15,504 bases of DNA from Marine Group I thaumarchaeote SCGC AAA799-O18 (GTDB lineage Archaea; Thermoproteota; Nitrososphaeria; Nitrososphaerales; Nitrosopumilaceae): contig JOTC01000008.1 in NCBI GenBank assembly GCA_000746705.1, positions 1 through 15,504 on the forward strand, in the 5' to 3' direction. This document shows, piece by piece, positions 8,118 through 15,504 of the stretch; the stretch's first letter is position 1; every line of letters begins with the position of its first letter. Position numbers and translations under genes: made by a program. The notes below the pieces were generated by a model. That model saw only the letters and a list, made by a program, of their open reading frames with translations, made no database searches and had not been told where the DNA came from.

Positions 8118-8437
8118 CATTTCATTTTAGTTTCGTTAATTGCAGTACCATAATCACAAACTGCTTTCACTCTCATGTATGGGATTATTCTATAATGAAT
8201 CGAATACGTATTATTTTCTTTAATAATTACTCCTTTTTGTATTAAGGATACTAATCCCCTTGACATTTCTGAAATTTTTAAAGTAGTTTTATGACACACT
8301 TGGTCACGTTTTCTTTGGTATTGTTTTAAACTAAATGCCACATCATCTAGCTCCAAGATTAGTGGCCAGATTATTTTTTGCCATACAATTCTTCTATTTT
8401 GTGTTGCTGATGCATATTTGCCCTTTTCTCTCAACAT
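8117..8437 (-). CDS. Small basic hypothetical protein, possible winged-helix DNA-binding
   Basis: A 106-residue basic protein; no named family is recognised with certainty. The middle (about residues 48-84: HKTTLKISEMSRGLVSLIQK, then GVIIKENNTYSIHYRI) has the pattern of a helix-turn-helix followed by a beta wing: a polar helix ending in M-S-R-G-L-V-S-L, a K-G turn, and two short strands, as in winged-helix transcription factors. The N-terminal part (about 15-45) looks helical. There is no signal peptide or membrane segment. The ATG is the only start possible, since TAA lies in frame at 8459-8461. No Shine-Dalgarno is present and a TATA-like element sits about 26 bases upstream, fitting a leaderless mRNA. 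It diverges from the YkgJ-type gene and may regulate that short intergenic region, which is inference. Confidence 0.7.
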   Translation of the reverse strand: MLREKGKYASATQNRRIVWQKIIWPLILELDDVAFSLKQYQRKRDQVCHKTTLKISEMSRGLVSLIQKGVIIKENNTYSIHYRIIPYMRVKAVCDYGTAINETKMK

Positions 8438-8467
8438 TAATAATATAATTTGGTGTTGTTATAATTT
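8438..8467. promoter_or_regulatory. Compact divergent promoter region with two TATA-like elements
   Basis: Only 30 bases separate the start codons of two divergent genes. TTAATAATATAA (8438-8448, centred about 25 before the GTG at 8468) can serve the + gene. AAATTATAA on the - strand (8459-8467, centred about 26 before the ATG at 8437) can serve the - gene. The nonamer TATAATTTG occurs twice, at 8444-8452 and 8460-8468, 16 bases apart. Both genes lack Shine-Dalgarno sites, so both transcripts are probably leaderless. Confidence 0.5.
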
Positions 8468-9172
8468 GTGTCTCAAGAGGAAATCAAAAAATCATTGGAA
8501 CTTTTAGAAAAGGATTGGGATATAGACCCAATAATAAAAGATTTTCATTTGGCTAGGCGTGATGATGTATCAGAAAATTCTATAAAAGTAAATGACGTTG
8601 TATTTCATATACCGTTTCTGAATAAAATCAGAAAATTCATTCTTTGGAAATGTTATTGGCCTGATTGCTCTAACTGTTGTACTAGACAGGGAAGACTTCC
8701 ATTAACTTCTCAAGATCTGATAACAATAGGATCTGGAATGAAATATCAAAAAACATCTAATTTCATAAAAAATGAAACAGTAATAGCTACTTGGGAAGAA
8801 CCAAGTCCTGGAGGTGGTTTTACTACAATGACTAGTATTAATTTAAAGAGAAAGGACGATGAAACGGAAGCAGATGATGGTTCTCATATTAAATGCAGAT
8901 TTCTAGATAAAGAAGGCAGTTGTAGTATTCACCCAACACGGCCAGGAGTTTGTTATCTATACCCATTTTCAACATGGTTACAAAATGAAAAAGGTAGGGC
9001 AAGAGTTCACGCTACATTTCAGTTTACTGGTGACTGTCCGGGTTTTTACCTTGATGACTCGATTGATTCTATGAAAGAAATTTTACAGGAATATTCTGAA
9101 ATAATATATGATTATAATCTAAAGTCTAGTGGAACAATGCGAGAGGGATTAGGCTCAATAAGTTTGGGTTAG
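8468..9172 (+). CDS. YkgJ-family (UPF0153) cysteine-cluster protein, probable metal/Fe-S binding
   Basis: A 234-residue protein of the YkgJ-type cysteine-cluster family, whose members are thought to bind zinc or an iron-sulfur cluster; the biochemical role is not established. Eight cysteines fall in the family pattern: C62-x4-C67-x2-C70-C71 (CYWPDCSNCC), C143 and C152 (CRFLDKEGSC), then H-P-T-R-P-G-V-C162-x-L-Y-P-F, and C190-P-G near the end. The first 55 residues are acidic and probably an additional domain. No signal peptide or membrane segment. GTG at 8468 is taken as the start because TAA lies in frame just upstream (8462-8464) and the next in-frame ATG is residue 91, inside the family region. 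It diverges from the small basic gene and converges with the reductase-like gene, overlapping its stop by four bases. Confidence 0.85.
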   Translation: MSQEEIKKSLELLEKDWDIDPIIKDFHLARRDDVSENSIKVNDVVFHIPFLNKIRKFILWKCYWPDCSNCCTRQGRLPLTSQDLITIGSGMKYQKTSNFIKNETVIATWEEPSPGGGFTTMTSINLKRKDDETEADDGSHIKCRFLDKEGSCSIHPTRPGVCYLYPFSTWLQNEKGRARVHATFQFTGDCPGFYLDDSIDSMKEILQEYSEIIYDYNLKSSGTMREGLGSISLG

Positions 9173-10179
9173 GCTTTTGCAACCTTCATCAGGTCCCGCA
9201 TGTGAATTTCCATCCCAAATCTTTCTTCGTTCTTTTTCATGTATCTAAATATGGAAAGGAGGTCAGGCATCATTTTTAATACACTGAATTTATTGTGTAG
9301 TTTATTTCTTATAAAATTGAAAACCTTTCCATAAATCTTGAAGTATTCATCAACCTCTTTTTCATAACTTTCATTATCACCAAGATTTTTTACAAAGATA
9401 TCTGCACACATCATACTTGGGATAATTCCTTCACCCAGTAATGGATATACAGTTCCAATAGATTCGCCTACTCCAACAACTTTTCCCTTGTAAAAAGGCT
9501 TACAGAGATTCGGAGTAGCAAGTCTTATGGGACGACCTACAGTTTTTGTAACTCTACCCCCATATTTCTTAAAGAATTTGTTAGTTTCTTCTACATGTTG
9601 TTTGTTATAGTCACCTGCACCAATATGTGCAAGATTCTTACCCATTGGAAAATACCAAAAATATCCTGACATGTGAGGAAATGGTTTTATATAAAAGTCA
9701 TCAAATGGTACTCCATTTTCATATTCAATTTTATATTCATATGTAGGTAAACAGAAATCCTGTTCTAATTTTGGTAGATAAATTCGGTGAAATCCCGTGC
9801 AGTCAACAATAATATCAAATTCTGATTCTAATTCCTCCAGTTTTTTATTTATTCCAAAGTGAACTTCAGAATCTTTAATAAAATCCTTAATCAGACTTAG
9901 CTTTTCGTATGTACATAATCCATGTAACCCAATTTGAAATCTTTCTTGGTTATTCATATCAACATGCATGGTTTTACCATCATGCACAACATATTTTTCA
10001 AAATCAATTCCTGATTTCTTGCATAGATCTACCATAGTAGATTTAATGGAACCCCACGCACAAATTGAGTCATGTTTAATTTCATCCATTCTTTCAAAAC
10101 CCACCACCTCGTGGTCATTTTTCAATCTAGAAACCAGATAACTGCCTGCTACACCCATCCCCATAACAGCAATTTTCAT
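9169..10179 (-). CDS. FAD-dependent oxidoreductase, geranylgeranyl reductase family
   Basis: A 336-residue flavoprotein resembling the geranylgeranyl reductase/lycopene cyclase group. Members saturate the isoprenoid chains of archaeal membrane lipids or related prenyl compounds; the substrate here is inferred. Seen: the N-terminal dinucleotide-binding loop G-M-G-V-A-G (7-12) with acidic E29 at the end of the second strand, IIVDCTGFHR (about 123-131), the substrate-cavity motif Y-F-W-Y-F-P-M-G (173-180, the family's YxWxFP), and the second FAD motif G-V-G-E-S-I-G-T-V-Y-P-L-L-G-E-G-I (236-252). It is shorter than many archaeal reductases (about 390-450), mostly through a short C-terminal region. 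There is no membrane segment; it is probably peripheral. The ATG starts directly before the Rossmann strand and no Shine-Dalgarno is visible. It lies 38 bases after leuS and may be cotranscribed with it or use its own TATA element. Confidence 0.85.
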   Translation of the reverse strand: MKIAVMGMGVAGSYLVSRLKNDHEVVGFERMDEIKHDSICAWGSIKSTMVDLCKKSGIDFEKYVVHDGKTMHVDMNNQERFQIGLHGLCTYEKLSLIKDFIKDSEVHFGINKKLEELESEFDIIVDCTGFHRIYLPKLEQDFCLPTYEYKIEYENGVPFDDFYIKPFPHMSGYFWYFPMGKNLAHIGAGDYNKQHVEETNKFFKKYGGRVTKTVGRPIRLATPNLCKPFYKGKVVGVGESIGTVYPLLGEGIIPSMMCADIFVKNLGDNESYEKEVDEYFKIYGKVFNFIRNKLHNKFSVLKMMPDLLSIFRYMKKNEERFGMEIHMRDLMKVAKA

Positions 10180-10203
10180 TCTAAATCAAACTAATTTTAA
10201 CAA

Positions 10204-10211
10204 AATAAATA
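10204..10211 (-). promoter_or_regulatory. Putative TATA box for the reductase-like gene
   Basis: On the - strand the sequence is TATTTATT, centred about 28 bases before the ATG at 10179, in the AT-rich 38-base gap after leuS. With no Shine-Dalgarno before that ATG, a leaderless transcript from here is plausible. AT richness makes chance matches common. Confidence 0.35.
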
Positions 10212-10217
10212 CTATCT

Positions 10218-13106
10218 CTATTCTATTAGTATTGCTGGTTTGAAAGGTCTAGCGGTTTTAGCTTTATTTTTAGGATCATATTTTTCCGAATCAGATTCGG
10301 AAAAAACACTAAGCTCAACATTATAATCATTTTTTACAAGGGATGATAATTCCAAACTAATGATTTCCTTTTCATCAATTTGACCGATCTTCATTCTTCC
10401 CTTTCTCAGTTCAACAGGTTCTGATAGAATATCATCGAGTATTTTTTTTACAAAATCAGGATCTTTTTTGATTTGTTCTGTGTCCTTATTTGCAATTAAT
10501 GATCTTATGATTACGCCTACATTCGTTTGACCATCTAAAACATTTTTAAGAATTAAATTATATGCTTTAGATTTCCATTGTTCTGAAGTGTAAATTATAA
10601 TTTTTTTTGGAGAAATTTTAGTTACTTTTAGAATATTATTAATGTCATCAATAATTGATTTTAACAGTGTTTCAGTTTGAATGGATTTTGAATCAATTTC
10701 TATTCCAACAGATGAAGGCCATGCTGATTTTGAAGCTAATTCTGAATTGCCTAGTTTCTCCCATATTTCTTCTGCTATATGCGGGGCAAAAGGCGAAAGC
10801 ATTAAAACTCTAGACGACAAAATTTTATGGAGAATTCCAGAAATATTTGTTCTTTGTTTTGATTTTGTTCTTTTAAGGTACCATTGCAATTCAGAATCAA
10901 AATCATATAAAATATGGTGTAATGCTTCTCTAAGCCTAATCTTATCCATTGATTGACATACATTGAGGGATAAATTTTGCAGCATGCTAAATATCCACTT
11001 GTCCTCTGGTTCTAGTTCTGGAATTTCTTCTGCTTTAGTTTTGGCAGAGTTTTCATACATCGATTCGAGTTTGTTTTTAATTCCATTAATTGCATCAACA
11101 TTAAAGTCAGCATCCTGTAATAATTCTGCAGAAATTAAAATTGTTAGACGTATTGGATCAGCGCCATATTTTCTTACTGCATCCCTCAACGGAATAATAT
11201 TTCCCATTGACTTTGACATTTTCTTTCCTGCCATTAAGACTGAACCATTGACAACAATTTCTTGCGGCCAATTTTTCTCCGAGAAAAGTGCAACATGATT
11301 TAAAACAAAAAATGTCAGATGATTTGGAACCAAATCTCTACCGGAATGCCTAGAATCAACTGGATAAAAGTACAGAAATTCATTTCTAATTTCTTCTAAT
11401 TTTTCTTTTGTAATGTTTATTTTGTTTGCAATTTCCACTGAATTTTTTTCTCCATAAAAAACATAATCAAAAAATTCATCAGTTAAATCATTTCCGCTAA
11501 TTTCTTTTTTATTAACATATTTCGCGATAATATAGAATGCCATGTAAATGACGGAATCAGCTAAACTTTCAACCAACCATTCTTTGTCCCAAGGAATTTT
11601 TGTTCCTAATCCATGCTGTCTCGCACAAGCTCTTTCTCTAAGCCAATCAAGAACTTTATCAAACTCGGAACGTATTTCATTAGGAAGAATACTCATTCCC
11701 TTAAAGCAACTACGAGCCTTCTGTTTCCAATCTGTGTTTGAATAATCCAAAAACCATTGATTACTCAATAATTTTACAACACATTCAGTACCACAGCGAC
11801 ATTTTACTGGAGAATTTGTCAGTTCTAATAGAATACCAGCACTTCCAATTTTTGTAATCCATTCTTTAATCTCATCTTTTGCTTCAGAAATTTTTTTTCC
11901 TGCAAATTGCTTTGTATTATTAGCTAGAATTCCTTCATAGTATTCTTTTGAGTAGATCTCTTTTGTGGCTTCTTCTAGTTTTGGGTCATCTTGGTGTGAA
12001 ATTCCCATCTTTTCTACAATGTCTTTTGCAGGAATGTTACCAAGACCTTCTGTATTTATCATAGAAATTGGTTCAATGCTTTGAATATTCTTTAGAAGAT
12101 CACTGTTTATTGATTTATTTTTTCCAGATTTGGAATCTAATAGGGCCTGGTAGTCAAACGGTGCATGCGCGGGAACGGACATCACAATTCCTGTTCCATT
12201 ATCACTTTTTACAAAACTGGCGGGTAAAATTAACACTGAATCAGAACTATGTGGAGCGTTAACACTTTGACCGACAAAGTCACTTCCCATAACATCTTCA
12301 ATTACTTCAATTTTTTTCTCTAGGAACTCCAGTTTCCGTGCACATTCTGGACTAGTAATCCATATCTCATCATTTACTTTGATTTTTTGGTACGCTACTT
12401 GAGGATTTATCCAAATATTTGTCACTCCAAATAATGTTTCAGGTCTTAATGTTGCAACAGGGATTTTTACTCCATTCAGATCAAATTTAATAACACTGTA
12501 TTCCGTGAAATCAGGTTCTACATCACCAAGTGTGTCATGCTGTGAAACTGGATTTTGATCCTTTGGACACCATCCAACAGGATGCGAACCTTGCACAATG
12601 AGATTTTTTTCTTTTAGATTTCTAAATTGCCACTCGATGAATTTTTGGTAAGCAGGGTCAATCGTAGTAAATTCTCTTCTCCAATCAATCGAGTAACCCA
12701 TCTCAACCATACCTGATTTAATCTCTTCGTGAAAATAATCAGCGATTTTTACAGGTTCCACAAATTCCTTAATTTTATCTTCTGGAACTTTGTATAACGT
12801 TTTGAATCCTTCAATTAATTCAGTATCGTTTGCTTCTACTCTTTTTGCCATACCAAGAATGGGCGTACCGGTATAGTGAAATCCCATTGGAAATAATACG
12901 TTAAATCCTTTCATTCTCAAATATCTTGAATGAACGTCTGCAATAGTGTATGTTCTACCATGACCTATGTGTTGAGGTGAGTTTGGGTAAGGATATGCCA
13001 CAGTTATGAATTTTTTTTCTTTGTTGTTAGAGTCAGTTTCATGATCACTGTTTTCTAACCATTTTTTTTGCCATTTTCTATCAATCGCATTCCAATCTAT
13101 TTCCAT
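10218..13106 (-). CDS. leuS: Leucyl-tRNA synthetase (LeuRS), archaeal/eukaryotic type
   Basis: Class I aminoacyl-tRNA synthetase that charges tRNA-Leu and hydrolyses mischarged products. At 962 residues it has the normal archaeal length. Seen: the HIGH motif H-I-G-H at 46-49 (in PYPNSPQHIGHGRTY), the CP1 editing-domain threonine-rich motif T-L-R-P-E-T-L-F-G at 219-227, a Cys cluster C436-R-C438-G-T-E-C442 probably binding zinc, the tRNA-proximal LRERACARQHGLGTKIPWD segment, K-M-S-K-S at 629-633, and a helical anticodon-binding domain, then the C-terminal archaeal extension ending KPAILIE. The ATG at 13106 begins four bases after the alaS stop. A GGAG in the end of alaS lies nine bases upstream, supporting coupled translation. 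A 25-bp palindrome lies in the last 90 bases of the gene. Confidence 0.97.
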   Translation of the reverse strand: MEIDWNAIDRKWQKKWLENSDHETDSNNKEKKFITVAYPYPNSPQHIGHGRTYTIADVHSRYLRMKGFNVLFPMGFHYTGTPILGMAKRVEANDTELIEGFKTLYKVPEDKIKEFVEPVKIADYFHEEIKSGMVEMGYSIDWRREFTTIDPAYQKFIEWQFRNLKEKNLIVQGSHPVGWCPKDQNPVSQHDTLGDVEPDFTEYSVIKFDLNGVKIPVATLRPETLFGVTNIWINPQVAYQKIKVNDEIWITSPECARKLEFLEKKIEVIEDVMGSDFVGQSVNAPHSSDSVLILPASFVKSDNGTGIVMSVPAHAPFDYQALLDSKSGKNKSINSDLLKNIQSIEPISMINTEGLGNIPAKDIVEKMGISHQDDPKLEEATKEIYSKEYYEGILANNTKQFAGKKISEAKDEIKEWITKIGSAGILLELTNSPVKCRCGTECVVKLLSNQWFLDYSNTDWKQKARSCFKGMSILPNEIRSEFDKVLDWLRERACARQHGLGTKIPWDKEWLVESLADSVIYMAFYIIAKYVNKKEISGNDLTDEFFDYVFYGEKNSVEIANKINITKEKLEEIRNEFLYFYPVDSRHSGRDLVPNHLTFFVLNHVALFSEKNWPQEIVVNGSVLMAGKKMSKSMGNIIPLRDAVRKYGADPIRLTILISAELLQDADFNVDAINGIKNKLESMYENSAKTKAEEIPELEPEDKWIFSMLQNLSLNVCQSMDKIRLREALHHILYDFDSELQWYLKRTKSKQRTNISGILHKILSSRVLMLSPFAPHIAEEIWEKLGNSELASKSAWPSSVGIEIDSKSIQTETLLKSIIDDINNILKVTKISPKKIIIYTSEQWKSKAYNLILKNVLDGQTNVGVIIRSLIANKDTEQIKKDPDFVKKILDDILSEPVELRKGRMKIGQIDEKEIISLELSSLVKNDYNVELSVFSESDSEKYDPKNKAKTARPFKPAILIE
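10281..10305. repeat. 25-bp perfect palindrome inside the 3' end of leuS
   Basis: The arm TTTTTCCGAATC (10281-10292) is followed by a single A and by its exact reverse complement GATTCGGAAAAA (10294-10305). It encodes V-F-S-E-S-D-S-E-K in LeuRS. RNA from either strand could form a hairpin of about 10-11 pairs with a 3-5-base loop. It lies about 100 bases before the reductase-like start codon. No U tract follows on the transcribed strand, so it does not look like a classical terminator. Confidence 0.9.
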
Positions 13107-13110
13107 AATT

Positions 13111-15504
13111 TTACACTCCCAAAACCATTGATTTTACTTTCTCTATTGCATTATTTTTTTTAGATTTGTCATTTCCTCCTCCCTGAGCAAATCTTTGGTT
13201 CCCTCCTCCAGCTCCTCCAAGTATTTGAGATACAATTTTTGCAATATCACCCGCTTTTTTATCCTTTGCAGCTTGATCACCTGAATAAATTATTGCCCGA
13301 ATTTTATCTCCGTCTTCAAAAACACCACAATAAATCATCCATGGATCTTTTTCGATTAGTTTTTCTCCCAAGCCAATATGAAAAAATTCATCATATTGAT
13401 CGCTTGTTGTAGAGCAAAAGTTTGGTTTTCCAGATTCAGTAATATCAACAATGATTTCATTTACATTGTTTGTGCCAATTTTGTTTTGAATTATAGCCTC
13501 AACTAAAATTGGGAACTTTTCTTTCATGTCTTGTTTTTGTTCTTGTCTTTTTTCTTTTAATTCCATTTTTTCTTTTAATTCTGCTGATTTTTTTATCAAG
13601 TCAGCATCATGCTGTTTGGTATAATCTATAGCAGTCTCTCCTGAAACAAACTCGAGTCTAACAACACCGTCTTGGATCCTTTTTGTTCTTGTAATTTTTA
13701 TAAGCTCAATCTCACCTGTTTTCTTAACATGTGTTCCACCACACGCCTCTATATCAAAATCCTCAATTGATACGATCCTAACTGATTTTACCGGAACAAT
13801 TCCTCCCTGATATATTTTAAATCCGTATTTTTGTTCAGCAGTTCCTCTGTCAAAATTCTCAATTGTTACTGGGATATTTTTCTCAACTACAGAATTAGCC
13901 AGCTTTTCAATTTTTGTAATTTCATCGTTAGTCAAAGCGGAATGATGTGTAATGTCTAGTCTTGCATGATCTTCTTCTTTAAATGCAGAATGCTGCCAAA
14001 CCCACGATCCTAAAACGCTTCTTGTGGACGAATTGAGAATGTGAGTACTGGTATGATTTTTTGTAATCCCGTTTCTTCTTTTTGAATTAATAATACATGA
14101 GACAATACTACCATCTTTTGGAATGCCATTTTTTAGTTCATGTACTATAACATTGCCATGCTTGTTTACATCAATAACTTCAAATTTTCCAATTGTTCCG
14201 CGGTCTGGTTCTTGCCCTCCACCTCTTGCATAAAATGAAGTTTTGTCCAATATCACATACTTGTCAAAGGATTTTATGACTTTAGCATCAAACTCTTTTG
14301 GATCATCTGCATAATACAAAAGTTCAGTTTCTGGTAAGCCTTCTAATGAAAGTTGATCTTGTTCCTTGTTTTTCTTTGATTGATGCAATTCAGACAATTT
14401 GCTGTAAAAAGTAGACGGAATATCAGAAATCACCTTCATTTCCTTTAGATAATCTGGTGTAACACCATCTGATTCGTAAAGTCTAATCAAATCATCAACT
14501 GTAGGCTTTTGATTTAATTTGCTTACAATTTTTTCCATTCTCAATTTCGAATTTTCATATCTGCCCGATTCAATCCCAATTATTGTCTTGATATCTTCAC
14601 GTGTTTTTTCCAGTTCAGGGTATGTATTTTTAAGATAATCAATTTGCGCGTCAACCATCTCATTCATATCAAATTTTAGCGATAATCTATCCATTGTAGA
14701 TATAATTCTCCGAAGCATTATTCGAAGATTATATCCTCCACCAACATTACTTGGTAAGGCTCCATCTGATATTGCAAAAATTAGAGTTCTGGTGTGATCA
14801 AGAATTAGATAAATTCCCTCAACTGGAATTATAATTTTATTTATCTGTTCATCTGAAAGACCAGCTGATTTTATCGCATTTTTTCTAACTTCAGATAAAT
14901 CGCTAAACCGTTCCAGATATTTTGCAATTTTAGTAAAGTACGTAACTAAAAGTTCATCATTTGTTTCAATTCCCGTTTGCTGTAGTAGGTTATTAGTAAT
15001 AGGTCCAAAGCAACAATCATACGCAGTTGGTGTTCCCATTGTAAGCCAAGCAAATCTCTCCAGACCTGCTCCCATATCGATTATTTGTTGATCTAATGTT
15101 TTGTAGTCAGATAAATCTCCCTGAAATTCAGTAAACACTGCATTACCAAGCTCCAGTCCTTTTACAAAAAATTCTAAAGAAGAACCAAACGATCCCCCTC
15201 CTTCCCAAACATCCTCTACAAAAACAACTTCTTTTTTATCAACTCCAAATTGTTCCGTGATTAATCTGTAATCCAAATCAACACACTCATCCTTCCAATA
15301 TCCATGAGAATTTGGAATACTATGTTGTCCAATCATACAGAAGCTTGAAAAGTGTCTACCAGTAACACCAACATTTTCTAAATCTTTGAATCGAAGACAA
15401 GTCTGTGGTACGACAAGTGGATTTGCAGGAAATTCAAAGACAACTTTGCTTCCCATTACTCTCTGAAAGTCAACAATTGATGCAATTGTAAAATACAAAT
15501 CATC
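13111..15504 (-). CDS. alaS: Alanyl-tRNA synthetase (AlaRS), archaeal type, 5'-partial
   Basis: Class II synthetase charging tRNA-Ala, with an editing domain that clears Ser- and Gly-tRNA-Ala. The gene enters from the right edge: the frame reads D-D-L-Y-F-T at the boundary and the TTG there is an internal leucine codon, so about 100 N-terminal residues are missing. Seen in order: the class II motif region NPLVVPQTCLRFKDLENVG and VTGRH, E-F-F and F-T-E-F-Q-G-D, motif 3 with G-A-G-L-E-R-F-A-W, the tRNA-recognition helical region with GGGYNLRIMLRR, then SFYARGGGQEPDRGTIG opening the editing domain, its zinc ligands in N-H-T-S-T-H (histidines at 14053-14055 and 14041-14043) and C-G-G-T-H (13729-13743), a charged coiled coil (ELKEKMELKEKRQEQ) and the C-Ala glycine-rich motif GGAGGG..RFAQGGG. 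It ends four bases before leuS. Confidence 0.97.
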   Translation of the reverse strand, partial: DDLYFTIASIVDFQRVMGSKVVFEFPANPLVVPQTCLRFKDLENVGVTGRHFSSFCMIGQHSIPNSHGYWKDECVDLDYRLITEQFGVDKKEVVFVEDVWEGGGSFGSSLEFFVKGLELGNAVFTEFQGDLSDYKTLDQQIIDMGAGLERFAWLTMGTPTAYDCCFGPITNNLLQQTGIETNDELLVTYFTKIAKYLERFSDLSEVRKNAIKSAGLSDEQINKIIIPVEGIYLILDHTRTLIFAISDGALPSNVGGGYNLRIMLRRIISTMDRLSLKFDMNEMVDAQIDYLKNTYPELEKTREDIKTIIGIESGRYENSKLRMEKIVSKLNQKPTVDDLIRLYESDGVTPDYLKEMKVISDIPSTFYSKLSELHQSKKNKEQDQLSLEGLPETELLYYADDPKEFDAKVIKSFDKYVILDKTSFYARGGGQEPDRGTIGKFEVIDVNKHGNVIVHELKNGIPKDGSIVSCIINSKRRNGITKNHTSTHILNSSTRSVLGSWVWQHSAFKEEDHARLDITHHSALTNDEITKIEKLANSVVEKNIPVTIENFDRGTAEQKYGFKIYQGGIVPVKSVRIVSIEDFDIEACGGTHVKKTGEIELIKITRTKRIQDGVVRLEFVSGETAIDYTKQHDADLIKKSAELKEKMELKEKRQEQKQDMKEKFPILVEAIIQNKIGTNNVNEIIVDITESGKPNFCSTTSDQYDEFFHIGLGEKLIEKDPWMIYCGVFEDGDKIRAIIYSGDQAAKDKKAGDIAKIVSQILGGAGGGNQRFAQGGGNDKSKKNNAIEKVKSMVLGV
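13548..13581. repeat. Direct repeat in the AlaRS coiled-coil region
   Basis: The 16-mer TTTTTTCTTTTAATTC occurs at 13548-13563 and 13566-13581, 18 bases (six codons) apart. It encodes the tandem E-L-K-E-K of the charged coiled coil between the editing and C-terminal domains. It is probably a small internal duplication kept because the helix tolerates it. Confidence 0.8.

Noticed and set aside
10281..10305. Reading the leuS palindrome as a factor-independent terminator
   Set aside because: It lies inside the LeuRS coding sequence, before the stop codon, and is followed by A or mixed sequence instead of a U tract on the transcribed strand.
10681..12262. Open frames on the + strand inside leuS
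   Set aside because: Antisense to a full-length LeuRS with intact motifs; translations look like shadows of leuS codons, with no family resemblance.
13111..15498. Taking the TTG at 15496-15498 as the alaS start
   Set aside because: The frame stays open to the window edge and the sequence begins inside the catalytic domain, so the true start lies outside the window.
1..15504. CRISPR arrays, insertion sequences, toxin-antitoxin pairs or defence genes
   Set aside because: No regularly spaced repeats, transposase-like proteins, terminal inverted repeats or recognisable defence domains were seen. Nearly all bases belong to housekeeping genes.

Overview
The window looks like a piece of an AT-rich archaeal chromosome, most likely from a member of the Nitrososphaerota (Thaumarchaeota, Nitrosopumilus-like). 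Three things point there. The left half has the archaeal order rpoB, rpoA, L30e, NusA-like KH protein, S12, S7. The largest RNA polymerase subunit is one uninterrupted 1263-residue protein, not the split A'/A'' pair of euryarchaea and crenarchaea. The proteins are of archaeal type throughout: a double-KH NusA without S1 domain, archaeal LeuRS and AlaRS, and a geranylgeranyl-reductase-like flavoprotein. The genus cannot be fixed from sequence reading alone. No mobile element, CRISPR array or clearly foreign segment was seen, and no strong candidate for a new multi-gene system.

Layout. Bases 1-8009 (+ strand): the 3' two thirds of rpoB, cut by the window edge and carrying an apparent one-base frameshift near 423-426; rpoA, starting on the last base of the rpoB stop codon behind a clear Shine-Dalgarno; a 79-base gap with a TATA-like element; then L30e, NusA-like, S12 and S7, closely packed. 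This is one transcription/translation cluster, probably with a second promoter before L30e. Bases 8015-8086 (- strand): tRNA-Gln(CTG), only 5 bases beyond the S7 stop and convergent with it. Bases 8117-9172: a small basic, possibly winged-helix protein (-) and a YkgJ-type cysteine-cluster protein (+), divergent across only 30 bases holding TATA-like elements for both, which suggests leaderless transcripts. Bases 9169-15504 (- strand): alaS (its 5' end lies beyond the right edge), leuS four bases later, and a geranylgeranyl-reductase-like oxidoreductase whose stop codon overlaps that of the YkgJ-type gene.

Together the genes serve core information processing (RNA polymerase, elongation/termination factor, ribosomal decoding proteins, Gln tRNA, Ala and Leu charging) plus one likely membrane-lipid enzyme and two poorly characterised proteins. 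The points most worth checking are the rpoB frameshift, the apparent C33 of the tRNA-Gln, a 25-bp perfect palindrome in the 3' end of leuS, a stop-interrupted mini-ORF linking L30e to NusA, and the compact divergent promoter region.
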